Notes under the pieces: model-generated
Seen by the model: the letters and a program-made list of their open reading frames with translations, nothing else
Database searches by the model: none
Told to the model about the DNA's origin: nothing
Made by a program: the position numbers and the translations under genes
Assembly: GCF_001418225.1 (NCBI RefSeq)
Contig: NZ_LIPT01000008.1
Span: forward strand, 124,001 to 188,000
Origin: Pannonibacter indicus
GTDB lineage: Bacteria > Pseudomonadota > Alphaproteobacteria > Rhizobiales > Stappiaceae
Direction of reading: 5' to 3'
DNA: 64,000 nt
In this document: positions 25,847 to 34,696 of the stretch, piece after piece
How positions within the stretch are numbered: position 1 is the first letter of the stretch
How the letters are laid out: each line of letters begins with the position of its first letter

Positions 25847-26950
25847 TTACTGAACGTTGGCGCCAACGACCTTGTCCCAGCCGCCAACAACAGCTTCCTT
25901 GTTGGCGTTCTGCTCTTCGATGGTCGGGAAGTAGGCCTTCTCATAGGGGCCGGCCGGCGGCAGGGCGTCCAGCAGGTCCTGCGGGATCTTGCCATCAGCA
26001 ACCATCTGGTTGAAGCGGGCGGTGTGGCAGTAGCCCTTCACGTAACCGTTCTGGCCTTCGTCGGAGAAGATGTGCTCCATCCAAAGCTTGGCAGCGTTCG
26101 GATGGGGGGCGTAGGCGCTGATGGCCTGAACGTAGACGCCAGCCAGCGTGCCCTTCGTCGGCACGACGACTTCCACCGGCGGGTTGCCCTTCAGGGTGTC
26201 ACGGGCGGTCAGGGCGTTGTAGTCCCACATCACCATGATCGGCGTGGTGCCCTGCGCCAGCGTGCCGGCCTTGCCGATGACCGGAACGAAGTTGCCGGCA
26301 TCATTCAGCTTCTTGAAGAATTCGAGGCCAGCCTCACCGGACTCCTTGCCAGCCTTTGCACCCTGCGCCATGCCGGCAGACAGAACACCGAGGATTGCCT
26401 GGTTGGACGCGCGCGGATCGCCGGCGAGGGCCACCTGACCGGCATATTCCGGCTTCAGCAGGTCATCCCATTCGGCCGGGGTGTTGGTGACGAGGTCCTT
26501 GTTCACGATGAAGGACATCACGCCATAATAAGCGCCGTAGTAGTAGCCGTCGGCATCCTTGACATCAGCCGGGATCTGATCCCAGACGGAAACCTTGTAG
26601 GGCTGGATCAGGCCTTCGGCCTTGGCCTGCGGACCAAAGGAAAGACCAACGTCGATGACGTCCGGAGCCTGCGGGCCGGTGTTGCCCTTGTTGGCGCGGA
26701 TGGCTTCCAGCTCATCGGCGGAGCCGGCATCGGGGTTCAGCTCATTGACAGTCAGGAACGGATACTTGGCCTTGAAGGAAGCGATGATGTCGCCATAGCC
26801 GCACCAGTCATGCGGAAGAGCAATCGTGGTCAGCATGCCTTCCTTCTTGGCACCTTCGATGATCTCTTCCATCGACTGCGCGTTCACGGCAGTGGCCTGC
26901 ATGAGAGCCGCCAGGCTCACCGCTGCAGCTAGTGTCTTCTTCATGCTCAT
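25847..26950 (-). CDS. Periplasmic substrate-binding protein of a PotD/AfuA-like ABC importer
   Basis: Extracellular binding protein of 367 residues with a Sec signal peptide (MSMKKTLAAAVSLAALMQ start, cleavage after VNAQ region about 24). The type II fold pattern includes NELNPDAGSADELEAI, GAYYGVMSFIVNKDLV and WDDLLKPEYAGQVALAGDPR, matching the iron(III)/polyamine/aminoethylphosphonate cluster. The start at 26950 has GGAG about 9 bases upstream; the frame to 26995 runs through the ribosome site. The substrate cannot be fixed by eye. First gene of the operon. Confidence 0.9.
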   Translation of the reverse strand: MSMKKTLAAAVSLAALMQATAVNAQSMEEIIEGAKKEGMLTTIALPHDWCGYGDIIASFKAKYPFLTVNELNPDAGSADELEAIRANKGNTGPQAPDVIDVGLSFGPQAKAEGLIQPYKVSVWDQIPADVKDADGYYYGAYYGVMSFIVNKDLVTNTPAEWDDLLKPEYAGQVALAGDPRASNQAILGVLSAGMAQGAKAGKESGEAGLEFFKKLNDAGNFVPVIGKAGTLAQGTTPIMVMWDYNALTARDTLKGNPPVEVVVPTKGTLAGVYVQAISAYAPHPNAAKLWMEHIFSDEGQNGYVKGYCHTARFNQMVADGKIPQDLLDALPPAGPYEKAYFPTIEEQNANKEAVVGGWDKVVGANVQ

Positions 26951-27324
26951 TCGCTTCTCCTCACTGTTCCGGCGGACGGCGCCCGCCGGTGTCAACCAGT
27001 TGCCCTCTTGGCCTTTGGCCGGGGAACCCGCTTGCTAAAGCGGCAAGTGCCAGGCCCTTTGCCCTGCACGTATGACGGCCGGAGTACGGACAGCCCATAC
27101 TGCCCCTCCCACCCGGCCCTGCCGCCGCCCTTCGCCGATCACCGCGAAGGTTTCAGACATGCGCCTTAGAGCATCAGCATGTCAGTTCGGATTCTCTTTT
27201 ATGACAGTTTCATGAAACTCCGGCTCTACCAAATATGACAGCACCGAAACGTCACAATAATGCTCTGAAGCGTCAAGCCTTAATGCAAAGCCGTATCAGA
27301 GATGCCGGACGCGGGCGGAAACGC
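26951..27324. other. Upstream region of the PotD-like operon
   Basis: About 370 bases without a supported gene. It holds the promoter of the minus-strand importer operon. The stretch 27160-27290 is AT-richer and contains several ATGACA/TGACAG-like words (around 27200 and 27237). No known riboswitch was recognised. Confidence 0.5.
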
Positions 27325-27348
27325 AAAACGGCTGGATTCATCCAGCCG
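27325..27348 (-). terminator. Intrinsic terminator of the SsuABC-like operon
   Basis: On the minus strand CGGCTGGA (27348-27341 complement) pairs with TCCAGCCG around a 4-base loop. It is followed by TTTT at 27328-27325 and then GCGTTT. It lies 55 bases after the permease stop. Confidence 0.75.
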
Positions 27349-27402
27349 CCAGCGTGCCGCAGGGTCATTTTATAAACAGCATTCCGCGCAAGAAAACCCG
27401 GC

Positions 27403-28170
27403 CTAGGCCCTGGCCGAACCGGACCGGTGCGCCCAGCCGGTCATGCGTATTTCCAGCCAGGCCATGATGGCATACATGACGATGCCGAGCACGGCGAGCG
27501 CCATCAGCCCCGCCCACACCAGCGGCACGTTGAACTGTGACTGCGCCGCCAGCATCATGTGGCCAAGGCCGGAGTTGGCAGCCACCGTCTCTGAGATGAC
27601 CGAGCCGACGAATGCCAGCGTGATAGCCACCTTCAGCGAGCCGAAGAAATAGGGCATCGAGCGCGGAATGCCGGCCTTGAGCATGATGTCCATCTTGCGC
27701 GCGCCCAGCGCCCTGAGCACGTCTTCCATCTCCGGTTCGATGGTGGCAAGGCCGGTGGCCACATTCACGACGATGGGGAAGAAGGCGATCAGGAAGGCTG
27801 TCAGCACCGCGGGGACCGTGCCGATGCCGAACCAGATCACCAGGATCGGGACGACAGCCACCTTGGGCACTGAGTTGAAGCCGATCATCAGCGGATAGAG
27901 ACCGGCATAGATCGCCCGGCTCCAGCCGATGGCAAGACCGAGCAGCAGGCCGCCGCCGACTGCCAGCGCAAAGCCGAGCACGGTGGTGAACAGGGTCTGC
28001 AGCGAGTTTTTCCAGATGGCCGGCCAGAACTTCACCGCGGCCACATAAATATCCGTGGGCGCAGGCAGGATATAGACCGGCAGCTTCAGGATGCTGCAGG
28101 CCGCCTGCCAGATGAGAAAGAGCCCGATGGTCCACAGCCAGGGGGCCGCCTTGATCCAGCGCTCGCTCAT
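27403..28170 (-). CDS. ABC importer permease (SsuC/TauC-like)
   Basis: A 255-residue permease with about six helices of the nitrate/sulfonate/taurine type. The EAA loop is represented by DVLRALGARKMDIMLKAGIPRSMP. The ATG overlaps the ATPase stop by four bases, and GGGAGG lies 5 bases upstream. It is the last gene of a binding protein - ATPase - permease operon and ends before a terminator. Confidence 0.9.
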   Translation of the reverse strand: MSERWIKAAPWLWTIGLFLIWQAACSILKLPVYILPAPTDIYVAAVKFWPAIWKNSLQTLFTTVLGFALAVGGGLLLGLAIGWSRAIYAGLYPLMIGFNSVPKVAVVPILVIWFGIGTVPAVLTAFLIAFFPIVVNVATGLATIEPEMEDVLRALGARKMDIMLKAGIPRSMPYFFGSLKVAITLAFVGSVISETVAANSGLGHMMLAAQSQFNVPLVWAGLMALAVLGIVMYAIMAWLEIRMTGWAHRSGSARA

Positions 28171-28988
28171 GCTGCCTCCCTCGCCTCTGCAATATAGCCG
28201 CGCAGCTCGTGCACAATGTCGTTGAACCCGGCCTCATAGGTTAGATCGATGGGCCGCGGGCGCGGGAAGGTCACCTCGCGTTCCACGATCACCCGGCCCG
28301 GCCTTGCGCTCATGACGAAGATCCGGTCCGCCAGATAGACGGCTTCGCGCAGGTCATGGGTGACGAGAATGGTGGTGAAGCCCTTTTCCGCATGCAGATC
28401 CCGCATCACCTGCCACAGCTCTTCACGGGTGAAGGCATCCAGTGCGCCGAAGGGCTCGTCCAGCATCAGCAGCGCCGGATCATGCACCAGCGCACGGCAC
28501 AGATTGGCACGTTGCTGCATGCCGCCGGAAAGCTGCCAGGGAAACCTGGCGCCAAAACCTTTGAGGCCGACGAGCGACAGCAGCGCCTCGGCCTTGGCCA
28601 CGTAGGCGGCCTTTTCCTTGCGCAGGCGGGCGCGGTGCGGCTGAACGATCTCCAGAGGCAGCATCACATTGTCGAGGGTGGTGCGCCAGGGCAGCATGGA
28701 GGGGTTCTGGAAGGCCATTCCGGCCACACTTACCGGGCCGCTGACTTCCTTGCCTGCCACTTCCACGGTGCCCGCATTGGGGCGCATCAGGCCGGTGGCG
28801 AGCTTCATCAGCGTGGACTTGCCGCAGCCTGACGGCCCGACAACGGCGGCAAACTCGCCCTTCTTCACCGACATGGTCAGTCCGTCCAGCGCCAGCGTGC
28901 CCGTGTCTCCGCCGCCATAGGTGAGGCGGATATCCCGCAATTCTACAAAACCGGTCACCCGCGCCCCCAAAAGGTCATTCCGCATCAT
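28167..28988 (-). CDS. ABC importer ATPase (SsuB/TauB-like)
   Basis: About 273 residues. Walker A GPSGCGKST, signature LSGGMQQR, Walker B LMLDEPFGALD, H-loop VTHD; no C-terminal regulatory domain, as usual for SsuB/TauB. The start at 28988 (MMRNDLLGAR) has GGGAGG eight bases upstream. That ribosome site forms part of the 3' arm of a 12-bp hairpin (28994-29030). The longer frame to 29033 would run through the hairpin and is not favoured. Confidence 0.9.
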   Translation of the reverse strand: MMRNDLLGARVTGFVELRDIRLTYGGGDTGTLALDGLTMSVKKGEFAAVVGPSGCGKSTLMKLATGLMRPNAGTVEVAGKEVSGPVSVAGMAFQNPSMLPWRTTLDNVMLPLEIVQPHRARLRKEKAAYVAKAEALLSLVGLKGFGARFPWQLSGGMQQRANLCRALVHDPALLMLDEPFGALDAFTREELWQVMRDLHAEKGFTTILVTHDLREAVYLADRIFVMSARPGRVIVEREVTFPRPRPIDLTYEAGFNDIVHELRGYIAEAREAA

Positions 28989-28993
28989 GAAAA

Positions 28994-29030
28994 CACCCTC
29001 CCGGCGGGTGGCAGGCCAGCCGGGAGGGTG
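28994..29030 (-). promoter_or_regulatory. Hairpin that encloses the ATPase ribosome-binding site
   Basis: CACCCTCCCGGC and GCCGGGAGGGTG form a perfect 12-bp stem with a 13-base loop, directly followed on the minus strand by TTTTC and the ATG at 28988. The Shine-Dalgarno sequence GGGAGG lies in the stem. It may act as partial terminator, mRNA stabiliser for the binding-protein message, and translation brake for the ATPase. Confidence 0.75.
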
Positions 29031-29041
29031 CAACGTCTGGC

Positions 29042-30052
29042 TTACTTGACGGCCCGCTCTTCTACGGACGGCAGGTAGGACGGATCGAAGACCTTTTCAG
29101 CGGCCGGCGGCGTATCGCTTACGCCCATGGAGGTCTTGAGATAGTCCATGCTCTTGGTCAGCTTGGCCATATCCACGCCGCCGAAGCCGTTGGCCTTGAC
29201 CGCCGGGGTGGCAATGGCCTGCTCCACAGCCATCTTGAGACGCTCGGTCTCCACGGCCGCATCCAGCACCTCATTGCGCTTCATCACATAGGGAATGGCG
29301 GCTTGCGGATCTGCAATGGCGTCGAGGTATCCTTTGGTCAGCGCCTTGACGAAGCCCTTCACCGCTTCCGGGTTGGCTGCGGCGAAGTCCGTGTTCACCA
29401 TCACCACGTTGCCGTAAAGATCGAGGCCGTTCTCGGCCATCAGGATGGTGACGATCTCGTCATCAGCGATGCCCTGCGCCTTCAGGTTCAGCACCGAAGA
29501 GAAGGAGAAGCCGAAGATGGCATCCACCTGGCCCTGCGCCAGCATGGGCTCGCGCACCGGGAAGCCGACATTCTCGATGGTGATCTTGGAGGTGTCGAGG
29601 CCAGCCACTTCCGCAAAAGCCGGCCACTGGCCGAAAGCAGCGTCCGGCGGGGGCGCACCCAGCTTCTTGCCTTCCAGCGACTTCGGATCTTCCGTGATGC
29701 CAAGGCTCTTGCGGCCGATGATGGCGAAGGGCGGACGCTCATAGGCCATCAGCACGGCCTTGGCCTTCAGGTCCGGCTGCTCGTCCAGCAGCTTGATCAG
29801 GGCGTTGATATCGCCAAAGCCAAATTCATAGGCGCCCGTTGCCACACGCGGGATCGACTCGCGCGAGCCTGCCCCCGTGTCGATGGTGACATTGAGCCCC
29901 TCCTCGGCGAAATAGCCCTTGTCCAGCGCAATGAAGAACGGAGCCGCCGGGCCCTCGAACTTCCAGTCGAGCGTGAATTTCACATCCGTTGCAGCGAGAG
30001 CCGAAGACGCCGACAGCGCCAGACCCATCGCAAAACCCATCAGACGACGCAT
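29042..30052 (-). CDS. Periplasmic binding protein, NMT1/THI5-like
   Basis: A 336-residue binding protein with a signal peptide (about 1-21, SALA|ATD). The NMT1/THI5-like domain is shown by FTLDWKFEGPAAPFFIALDKGYFAEEGL and the GSRESIPRVATGAYEFGFGDINALI segment. Members bind sulfonates, nitrate, riboflavin or pyrimidine precursors of thiamine. No thiamine riboswitch is visible upstream, so a thiamine role is not supported. First gene of the operon with SsuB- and SsuC-like partners. Confidence 0.88.
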   Translation of the reverse strand: MRRLMGFAMGLALSASSALAATDVKFTLDWKFEGPAAPFFIALDKGYFAEEGLNVTIDTGAGSRESIPRVATGAYEFGFGDINALIKLLDEQPDLKAKAVLMAYERPPFAIIGRKSLGITEDPKSLEGKKLGAPPPDAAFGQWPAFAEVAGLDTSKITIENVGFPVREPMLAQGQVDAIFGFSFSSVLNLKAQGIADDEIVTILMAENGLDLYGNVVMVNTDFAAANPEAVKGFVKALTKGYLDAIADPQAAIPYVMKRNEVLDAAVETERLKMAVEQAIATPAVKANGFGGVDMAKLTKSMDYLKTSMGVSDTPPAAEKVFDPSYLPSVEERAVK

Positions 30053-30563
30053 GCTGTTCCCCTCTGGTTTTCCCAGTTTGTGAAAACAGAGTGACGCGGG
30101 GATGCACAGCAGGCAAGCAGGTTTTTACACTGCCTTCGGTTTCAGCACGGAAGCGCAGCACAAGCAGGCATAGAAGATTTTTATCTTTTTATTCAGATAC
30201 TTAATTCGGTCATGACGGATCATGCGGACCAGCACATTGCAGTCTGCTCCACGCCCATCCCCCTCCTCTTCATCGTCATCCGGACGCAGCGAAGCGAAAA
30301 TCCAGGACCGGAGAACCACGGCCTGTCAACGATAACCTTTTGAATTATCTAAGTCGTCAGCTCACCGGTCCCGGTTCGCGCTGCGCTTGGCCGGAATGAC
30401 GGCGGAAGGGTTTTGCCGGGCATCAAGGCATCAATCCACTGCGCCCATCTGATCCCTGACGCTCCGCATGCCGCCCAAAATTTCGCCACCCGTGGTCTGA
30501 CCAGATGAAGTCCAAGCGGTCAGCAAAGCGTCTTTCATTGTCAAATCTGCGGATTAAACGATC
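30053..30563. other. Gene-free region with repeat-like fragments
   Basis: 511 bases upstream of the NMT1-like gene and downstream of marR. No coding frame is convincing. The parts around 30275-30310 and 30363-30400 read like fragments of short extragenic palindromic repeats (runs such as GTCATCCGGACGCAGCGAAGCGAAAA split over 30276-30301, and GGCCGGAATGACGGCGG near 30390). The promoter of the importer operon should lie near 30060-30150. Confidence 0.4.
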
Positions 30564-31061
30564 TCAAGCAGCCGAATCCGCATCTTCATCCGGCGGCATA
30601 TCCCGCCCTTCGCGGATCAGCCGGCGCAGGAATTCCTCGAGGGCAGCAGAGACATCCGGCCCCAGCCCAGCCCGGAGTTCCCGGTCATAGGCCATCGCCC
30701 GCTCCCCGAGCCGGAGGAAGACGTCCCGGCCCTTGGGCGTCAGTGACAGGATTTCCGCCCGCCTGTCCTGCGGCGCCGTCTGCCGCTGCAGGTGGCCGCC
30801 TGCCTCCAGCCCCGCGACCGCTCGGCTGACCTTGGTTTTCTCGATGTGGGAAATGGCGCAGATATCCCGCGCCGTCATGGAGCCGAACTTGCCGAGATTG
30901 GCCATCACCCGCCACTGGGTCCGTGTCAGGCCGAAGTCGTCCCGGTAGACCGCCTGAAAGGACCGGCTGGTCGCCTCTGCCGCCTGATTGAGCAGATAAG
31001 GCAGAAACGCCTCCAGATCGAATCCATCCGCCGGACCAGTCATCTTCACCCCATTTTCCAT
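30564..31061 (-). CDS. MarR-family regulator of the homogentisate operon
   Basis: A 165-residue winged-helix repressor. The recognition region reads MTARDICAISHIEKTKVSRAVAGLEAGGHL and the wing follows in QTAPQDRRAEILSLTPKGRDVF. ATG 31043 (MTGPADGF, with GGTGAAG upstream) is an alternative to ATG 31061. It is divergent from hmgA, whose promoter spacer contains a perfect palindrome. By analogy with HmgR-type regulators it is expected to be a repressor released by a pathway metabolite (inference). Confidence 0.88.
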   Translation of the reverse strand: MENGVKMTGPADGFDLEAFLPYLLNQAAEATSRSFQAVYRDDFGLTRTQWRVMANLGKFGSMTARDICAISHIEKTKVSRAVAGLEAGGHLQRQTAPQDRRAEILSLTPKGRDVFLRLGERAMAYDRELRAGLGPDVSAALEEFLRRLIREGRDMPPDEDADSAA

Positions 31062-31132
31062 GCCGCATGCTCACTTCATGGACCGCTTCGGGCGCGCAAA
31101 CTGCCACGAGCGCCCTTGACTGTCACCCTCCC

Positions 31133-31160
31133 TTGACTTGGTTGCACTTGCAACTATTAT
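31133..31160 (+). promoter_or_regulatory. hmgA promoter with MarR-type operator in the spacer
   Basis: TTGACT (31133-31138) and TATTAT (31155-31160) are separated by 16 bases. The palindrome GTTGCA-CT-TGCAAC (31141-31154) fills the spacer almost exactly. A second TTGACT occurs at 31116-31121. A repressor bound to the palindrome would block RNA polymerase. Confidence 0.7.
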
Positions 31161-31200
31161 CGCAGGCAACGGCCGGGGGAGCCGGCAAGAGGAGGACATC

Positions 31201-32562
31201 ATGACAACGCACGCCCTGCCCACAGGCATGGTTCGCGCCGCCACGGTCAACGGCACGGTCGAGGGCTATATGCCCGGCTTTGGCAATGACTTCGAGACGG
31301 AGGCCCTGCCCGGCGCCCTGCCACAGGGACAGAATTCGCCGCAGAAGTGCAATTATGGCCTTTATGCCGAGCAGCTTTCCGGCACCGCCTTCACCGCTCC
31401 CCGCGGCCAGAACGAGCGCACCTGGTGCTACCGAATCCGCCCCTCGGTCAAGCATACCACCCGCTTCACCAAGATTGACGTGCCCTTCTGGAAGAGCGCA
31501 CCCAACATCGTCGATGACGTGATCAGCCTGGGCCAGTACCGCTGGGACCCGGTGCCCCATTCGGATGAGCCGCTGACCTGGGTCACCGGTATGCGAACCA
31601 TGACGACGGCTGGCGACGTCAACACCCAGACCGGCATGGCCAGCCACATCTATCTGCTCAACCGTTCGATGGTGGACGAATACTTCTTCTCCGCCGACAG
31701 CGAGCTTCTGGTGGTGCCGCAGGAAGGCCGCCTGCGCTTCTGCACGGAACTGGGCGTCATCGATCTGGAGCCGAAGGAAATCGCCATCCTGCCGCGCGGC
31801 CTGGTCTACCGGGTGGAAGTGCTGGAAGGCCCGTGCCGGGGCTTTGTCTGCGAGAATTACGGCCAGAAATTCGACCTGCCGAACCGTGGCCCCATCGGCG
31901 CCAACTGCCTTGCCAACCCGCGCGATTTCAAGACGCCGGTTGCCGCCTTTGAGGACAGGGAGGTGCCGTCCACCGTCATCGTCAAGTGGTGCGGCCAGTT
32001 CCACGAAACGAAGATCGGCCACTCGCCGCTGGATGTGGTGGCCTGGCACGGCAATTACGCGCCCTGCAAATATGACCTGCGCACCTACTCACCGGTCGGA
32101 GCCATTCTCTTCGACCATCCAGACCCGTCGATCTTCACTGTGCTGACCGCCCCTTCCGGCGTGGAAGGCACCGCCAATATCGACTTCGTGCTGTTCCGCG
32201 AGCGCTGGATGGTGGCCGAACACTCGTTCCGCCCGCCCTGGTACCACAAGAACATCATGTCCGAGCTGATGGGCAACATTTACGGCATCTATGATGCCAA
32301 GCCGAAGGGCTTCGTGCCCGGCGGCATGAGCCTGCACAATTGCATGCTGCCGCATGGGCCGGACCGCAACGCCTTCGAGGGCGCTTCCAACGCGGAACTG
32401 AAGCCGGAAAAACTGGACGAGACCATGAGCTTCATGTTCGAAACCCGCTTCCCGCAGCACTTGACCGAATGGGCAGCGACCTCCGCGCCCTTGCAAAATG
32501 ATTACATCGACTGCTGGGACAGTCTTGAAAAGAAGTTCGACGGCACGCCCGGCGTGAAGTGA
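31201..32562 (+). CDS. hmgA: Homogentisate 1,2-dioxygenase
   Basis: Opens the ring of homogentisate to maleylacetoacetate in tyrosine and phenylalanine catabolism. It has 453 residues, the family length. The N-terminal [20 protein letters not shown] and the iron-site region [15 protein letters not shown] are diagnostic. ATG 31201 is preceded by GAGGAGG; the frame opens at 31138, inside the promoter. First gene of a five-gene operon with fahA; maleylacetoacetate isomerase and 4-hydroxyphenylpyruvate dioxygenase are not in this cluster. Confidence 0.97.
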   Translation: MTTHALPTGMVRAATVNGTVEGYMPGFGNDFETEALPGALPQGQNSPQKCNYGLYAEQLSGTAFTAPRGQNERTWCYRIRPSVKHTTRFTKIDVPFWKSAPNIVDDVISLGQYRWDPVPHSDEPLTWVTGMRTMTTAGDVNTQTGMASHIYLLNRSMVDEYFFSADSELLVVPQEGRLRFCTELGVIDLEPKEIAILPRGLVYRVEVLEGPCRGFVCENYGQKFDLPNRGPIGANCLANPRDFKTPVAAFEDREVPSTVIVKWCGQFHETKIGHSPLDVVAWHGNYAPCKYDLRTYSPVGAILFDHPDPSIFTVLTAPSGVEGTANIDFVLFRERWMVAEHSFRPPWYHKNIMSELMGNIYGIYDAKPKGFVPGGMSLHNCMLPHGPDRNAFEGASNAELKPEKLDETMSFMFETRFPQHLTEWAATSAPLQNDYIDCWDSLEKKFDGTPGVK

Positions 32563-32652
32563 GCGGCAAGCGCTCACAATCAGGCATGACACGGGGCAGC
32601 GGCGGGCCGGAGGAGCCTGCCGCCCTCTCACACCAGTTTTCGGGAAAACACC

Positions 32653-33663
32653 ATGAAACTTGCCACGCTGAAGGACGGCCGCCGTGACGGACGGCTTGTG
32701 CTGGTCAACAAGAGCCTGACCCGCTGCACCGAAGCCACCCACATTGCCCCCACCCTGCAGGCCGCGCTGGACAACTGGGCAGAACTCGCGCCCAAGCTGG
32801 CCGTGCTGGCCGAAAGCCTGGAACATGATGCCGTGCCCTCCATGCGCTTTCACGAGCATGACGCCCATTCGCCGCTGCCGCGCGCCTATCAGTGGGCGGA
32901 CGGCTCAGCCTACGTCAACCACGTGGAACTGGTGCGCAAGGCGCGCGGCGCCGAAATGCCGGAAAGCTTCTGGACCGATCCTCTGATGTATCAGGGCGGC
33001 TCTGACAGCTTCCTCTCCCCGCGCGACCCCATCCGCATGGCCGATGAAGCCTATGGCATCGACATGGAGGGCGAGGTGGCCGTCATCGTCGATGACGTGC
33101 CGATGGGGGCAAGCGTGGACGAAGCGCGGGCGGCCATCCGCCTCATCATGCTGGTCAATGACGTGTCGCTGCGCGGGCTCATTCCGGCGGAACTGGCCAA
33201 GGGCTTCGGCTTCTTCCAGTCCAAGCCCTCCTCTGCCTTCTCCCCCGTTGCCGTGACGCCGGACGAACTGGGCGATGCCTGGGATGGCGGACGGCTGCAT
33301 CTGCCGCTGAAGGTGGACCTCAACGGCAAGCCCTTCGGCCGCGCCAATGCCGGCATCGACATGACCTTCGATTTCCCGCAACTCATCGCCCACGCAGCCA
33401 AGACCCGCCCGCTGGCCGCCGGCTCCATCATCGGATCCGGCACTGTCTCCAACAAGCTGGACGGCGGCCCCGGCAAGCCGGTGAGCGAGGGTGGCGCAGG
33501 CTATTCCTGCATTGCCGAGATCCGCATGATCGAAACCATCAACAGCGGCGCCGCCAAGACCCCCTTCCTGCGCTTTGGCGACACGGTGCGCATCGAGATG
33601 CTGGATGCCACGGGCCATTCCATCTTCGGCGCCATCGAGCAGACGGTAGAGCGGAACGCCTGA
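32653..33663 (+). CDS. fahA: Fumarylacetoacetate hydrolase
   Basis: Cleaves fumarylacetoacetate to fumarate and acetoacetate, the last step of tyrosine breakdown. It has 336 residues with the FAH fold: metal-site acids in IDMEGEVAVIVDD and the following MLVNDVSLRG, then FGFFQSKPSSAFSPVAVTPDELG and IIGSGTVSN. It lies 90 bases after hmgA in the same operon. Confidence 0.93.
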   Translation: MKLATLKDGRRDGRLVLVNKSLTRCTEATHIAPTLQAALDNWAELAPKLAVLAESLEHDAVPSMRFHEHDAHSPLPRAYQWADGSAYVNHVELVRKARGAEMPESFWTDPLMYQGGSDSFLSPRDPIRMADEAYGIDMEGEVAVIVDDVPMGASVDEARAAIRLIMLVNDVSLRGLIPAELAKGFGFFQSKPSSAFSPVAVTPDELGDAWDGGRLHLPLKVDLNGKPFGRANAGIDMTFDFPQLIAHAAKTRPLAAGSIIGSGTVSNKLDGGPGKPVSEGGAGYSCIAEIRMIETINSGAAKTPFLRFGDTVRIEMLDATGHSIFGAIEQTVERNA

Positions 33664-33693
33664 AACAGATTTACGGACGGACGGACAATATCC

Positions 33694-34644
33694 ATGAGCA
33701 AGAAATTTGCCTCGCAGGGCGACCTCACCGAAAAGACCATCAGCTTCACCGAAATAGGCGAGGGTCTTTATGCCTTCACCGCCGAGGGCGATCCCAACTC
33801 CGGCGTCATCATCGGCGATGACAGCGTGATGATCGTCGAGGCGCAGGCCACCCCGCGCCTTGCCCAGAAGGTGATCGACTGTGTGCGCAGCGTCACCGAC
33901 AAGCCGATCACCCATGTTGTGCTCACCCACTATCACGCCGTGCGCGTGCTGGGTGCCTCCGCTTTCAAGGCGCAGCAAGTGATCATGGGCGAGACCGCCC
34001 GCGCCATGGTGGCCGAACGCGGTCAGGAGGACTGGGACAGCGAATTCCAGCGTTTCCCGCGTCTGTTCCAGGGCCATGAAAGCATCCCCGGCCTCACCTG
34101 GCCCACCACCACCTTCAGTGGCCGGATGACCATCTTCCTCGGCAAGCGCCGGGTGGACCTGATGCACCTTGGCCGCGCCCACACAGCAGGCGACATCGTC
34201 ATCCACGTGCCGGACCAGAATGTCATGTTCACCGGAGATATCGTTGAGGCCCATGCCGCCTGCTACTGCGGCGACGGCCATTTCCGCGAATGGGGCCCGA
34301 CGCTGGAGGCCATCCGCGCCTTTGACCTTGATGCCATTGCGCCGGGACGCGGCGATGCCGTTCTGGGCCGGGATGCCGTCAACGCAGCCCTAGACCGCAC
34401 CCGCGACTTCGTGGAAAGCACCTTCCGCCCGGTGGCACGGGTTGCCGCCCGCAACGGCACCCTGAAGGAAGCCTGGGACGCGGTGCGCGCCGAATGTGAC
34501 CCGAAGTTCAAGGACTACGCCATTTACGAGCACTGCCTGCCCTTCAATGTTGCCCGTGCCTATGACGAAGCGCGCGGCATCAGCCATCCGCGCATCTGGA
34601 CCGCCGCCCGCGACCTCGAAATGTGGGCCGCACTTCAGGGCTGA
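33694..34644 (+). CDS. Metallo-beta-lactamase-fold protein with altered metal site
   Basis: A 316-residue MBL-fold protein placed between fahA and an FAD hydroxylase. The usual HxHxDH motif reads H79-Y-H81-A-V-R84, so the Asp and the third His are missing. His163 (AHTAGD) and Asp182 (GDIVE) remain, but the C-terminal His of the PGHG motif is Arg219. One metal site could still form; the second is lost. Homologous proteins with hmgA neighbours would make this a family trait rather than decay, since the rest of the fold is well preserved. The function is unknown; hydrolysis of a pathway thioester or lactone is a guess. Confidence 0.82.
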   Translation: MSKKFASQGDLTEKTISFTEIGEGLYAFTAEGDPNSGVIIGDDSVMIVEAQATPRLAQKVIDCVRSVTDKPITHVVLTHYHAVRVLGASAFKAQQVIMGETARAMVAERGQEDWDSEFQRFPRLFQGHESIPGLTWPTTTFSGRMTIFLGKRRVDLMHLGRAHTAGDIVIHVPDQNVMFTGDIVEAHAACYCGDGHFREWGPTLEAIRAFDLDAIAPGRGDAVLGRDAVNAALDRTRDFVESTFRPVARVAARNGTLKEAWDAVRAECDPKFKDYAIYEHCLPFNVARAYDEARGISHPRIWTAARDLEMWAALQG

Positions 34645-34696
34645 CCCAGCCCTGCGACGCCTCGCACGGAAAACGGGACAAGAGGGAGGAGACCTC

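Noticed and set aside
30053-30200. A thiamine riboswitch upstream of the NMT1/THI5-like binding protein
   Set aside because: The conserved CTGAGA core and partner elements are not present on the relevant strand.
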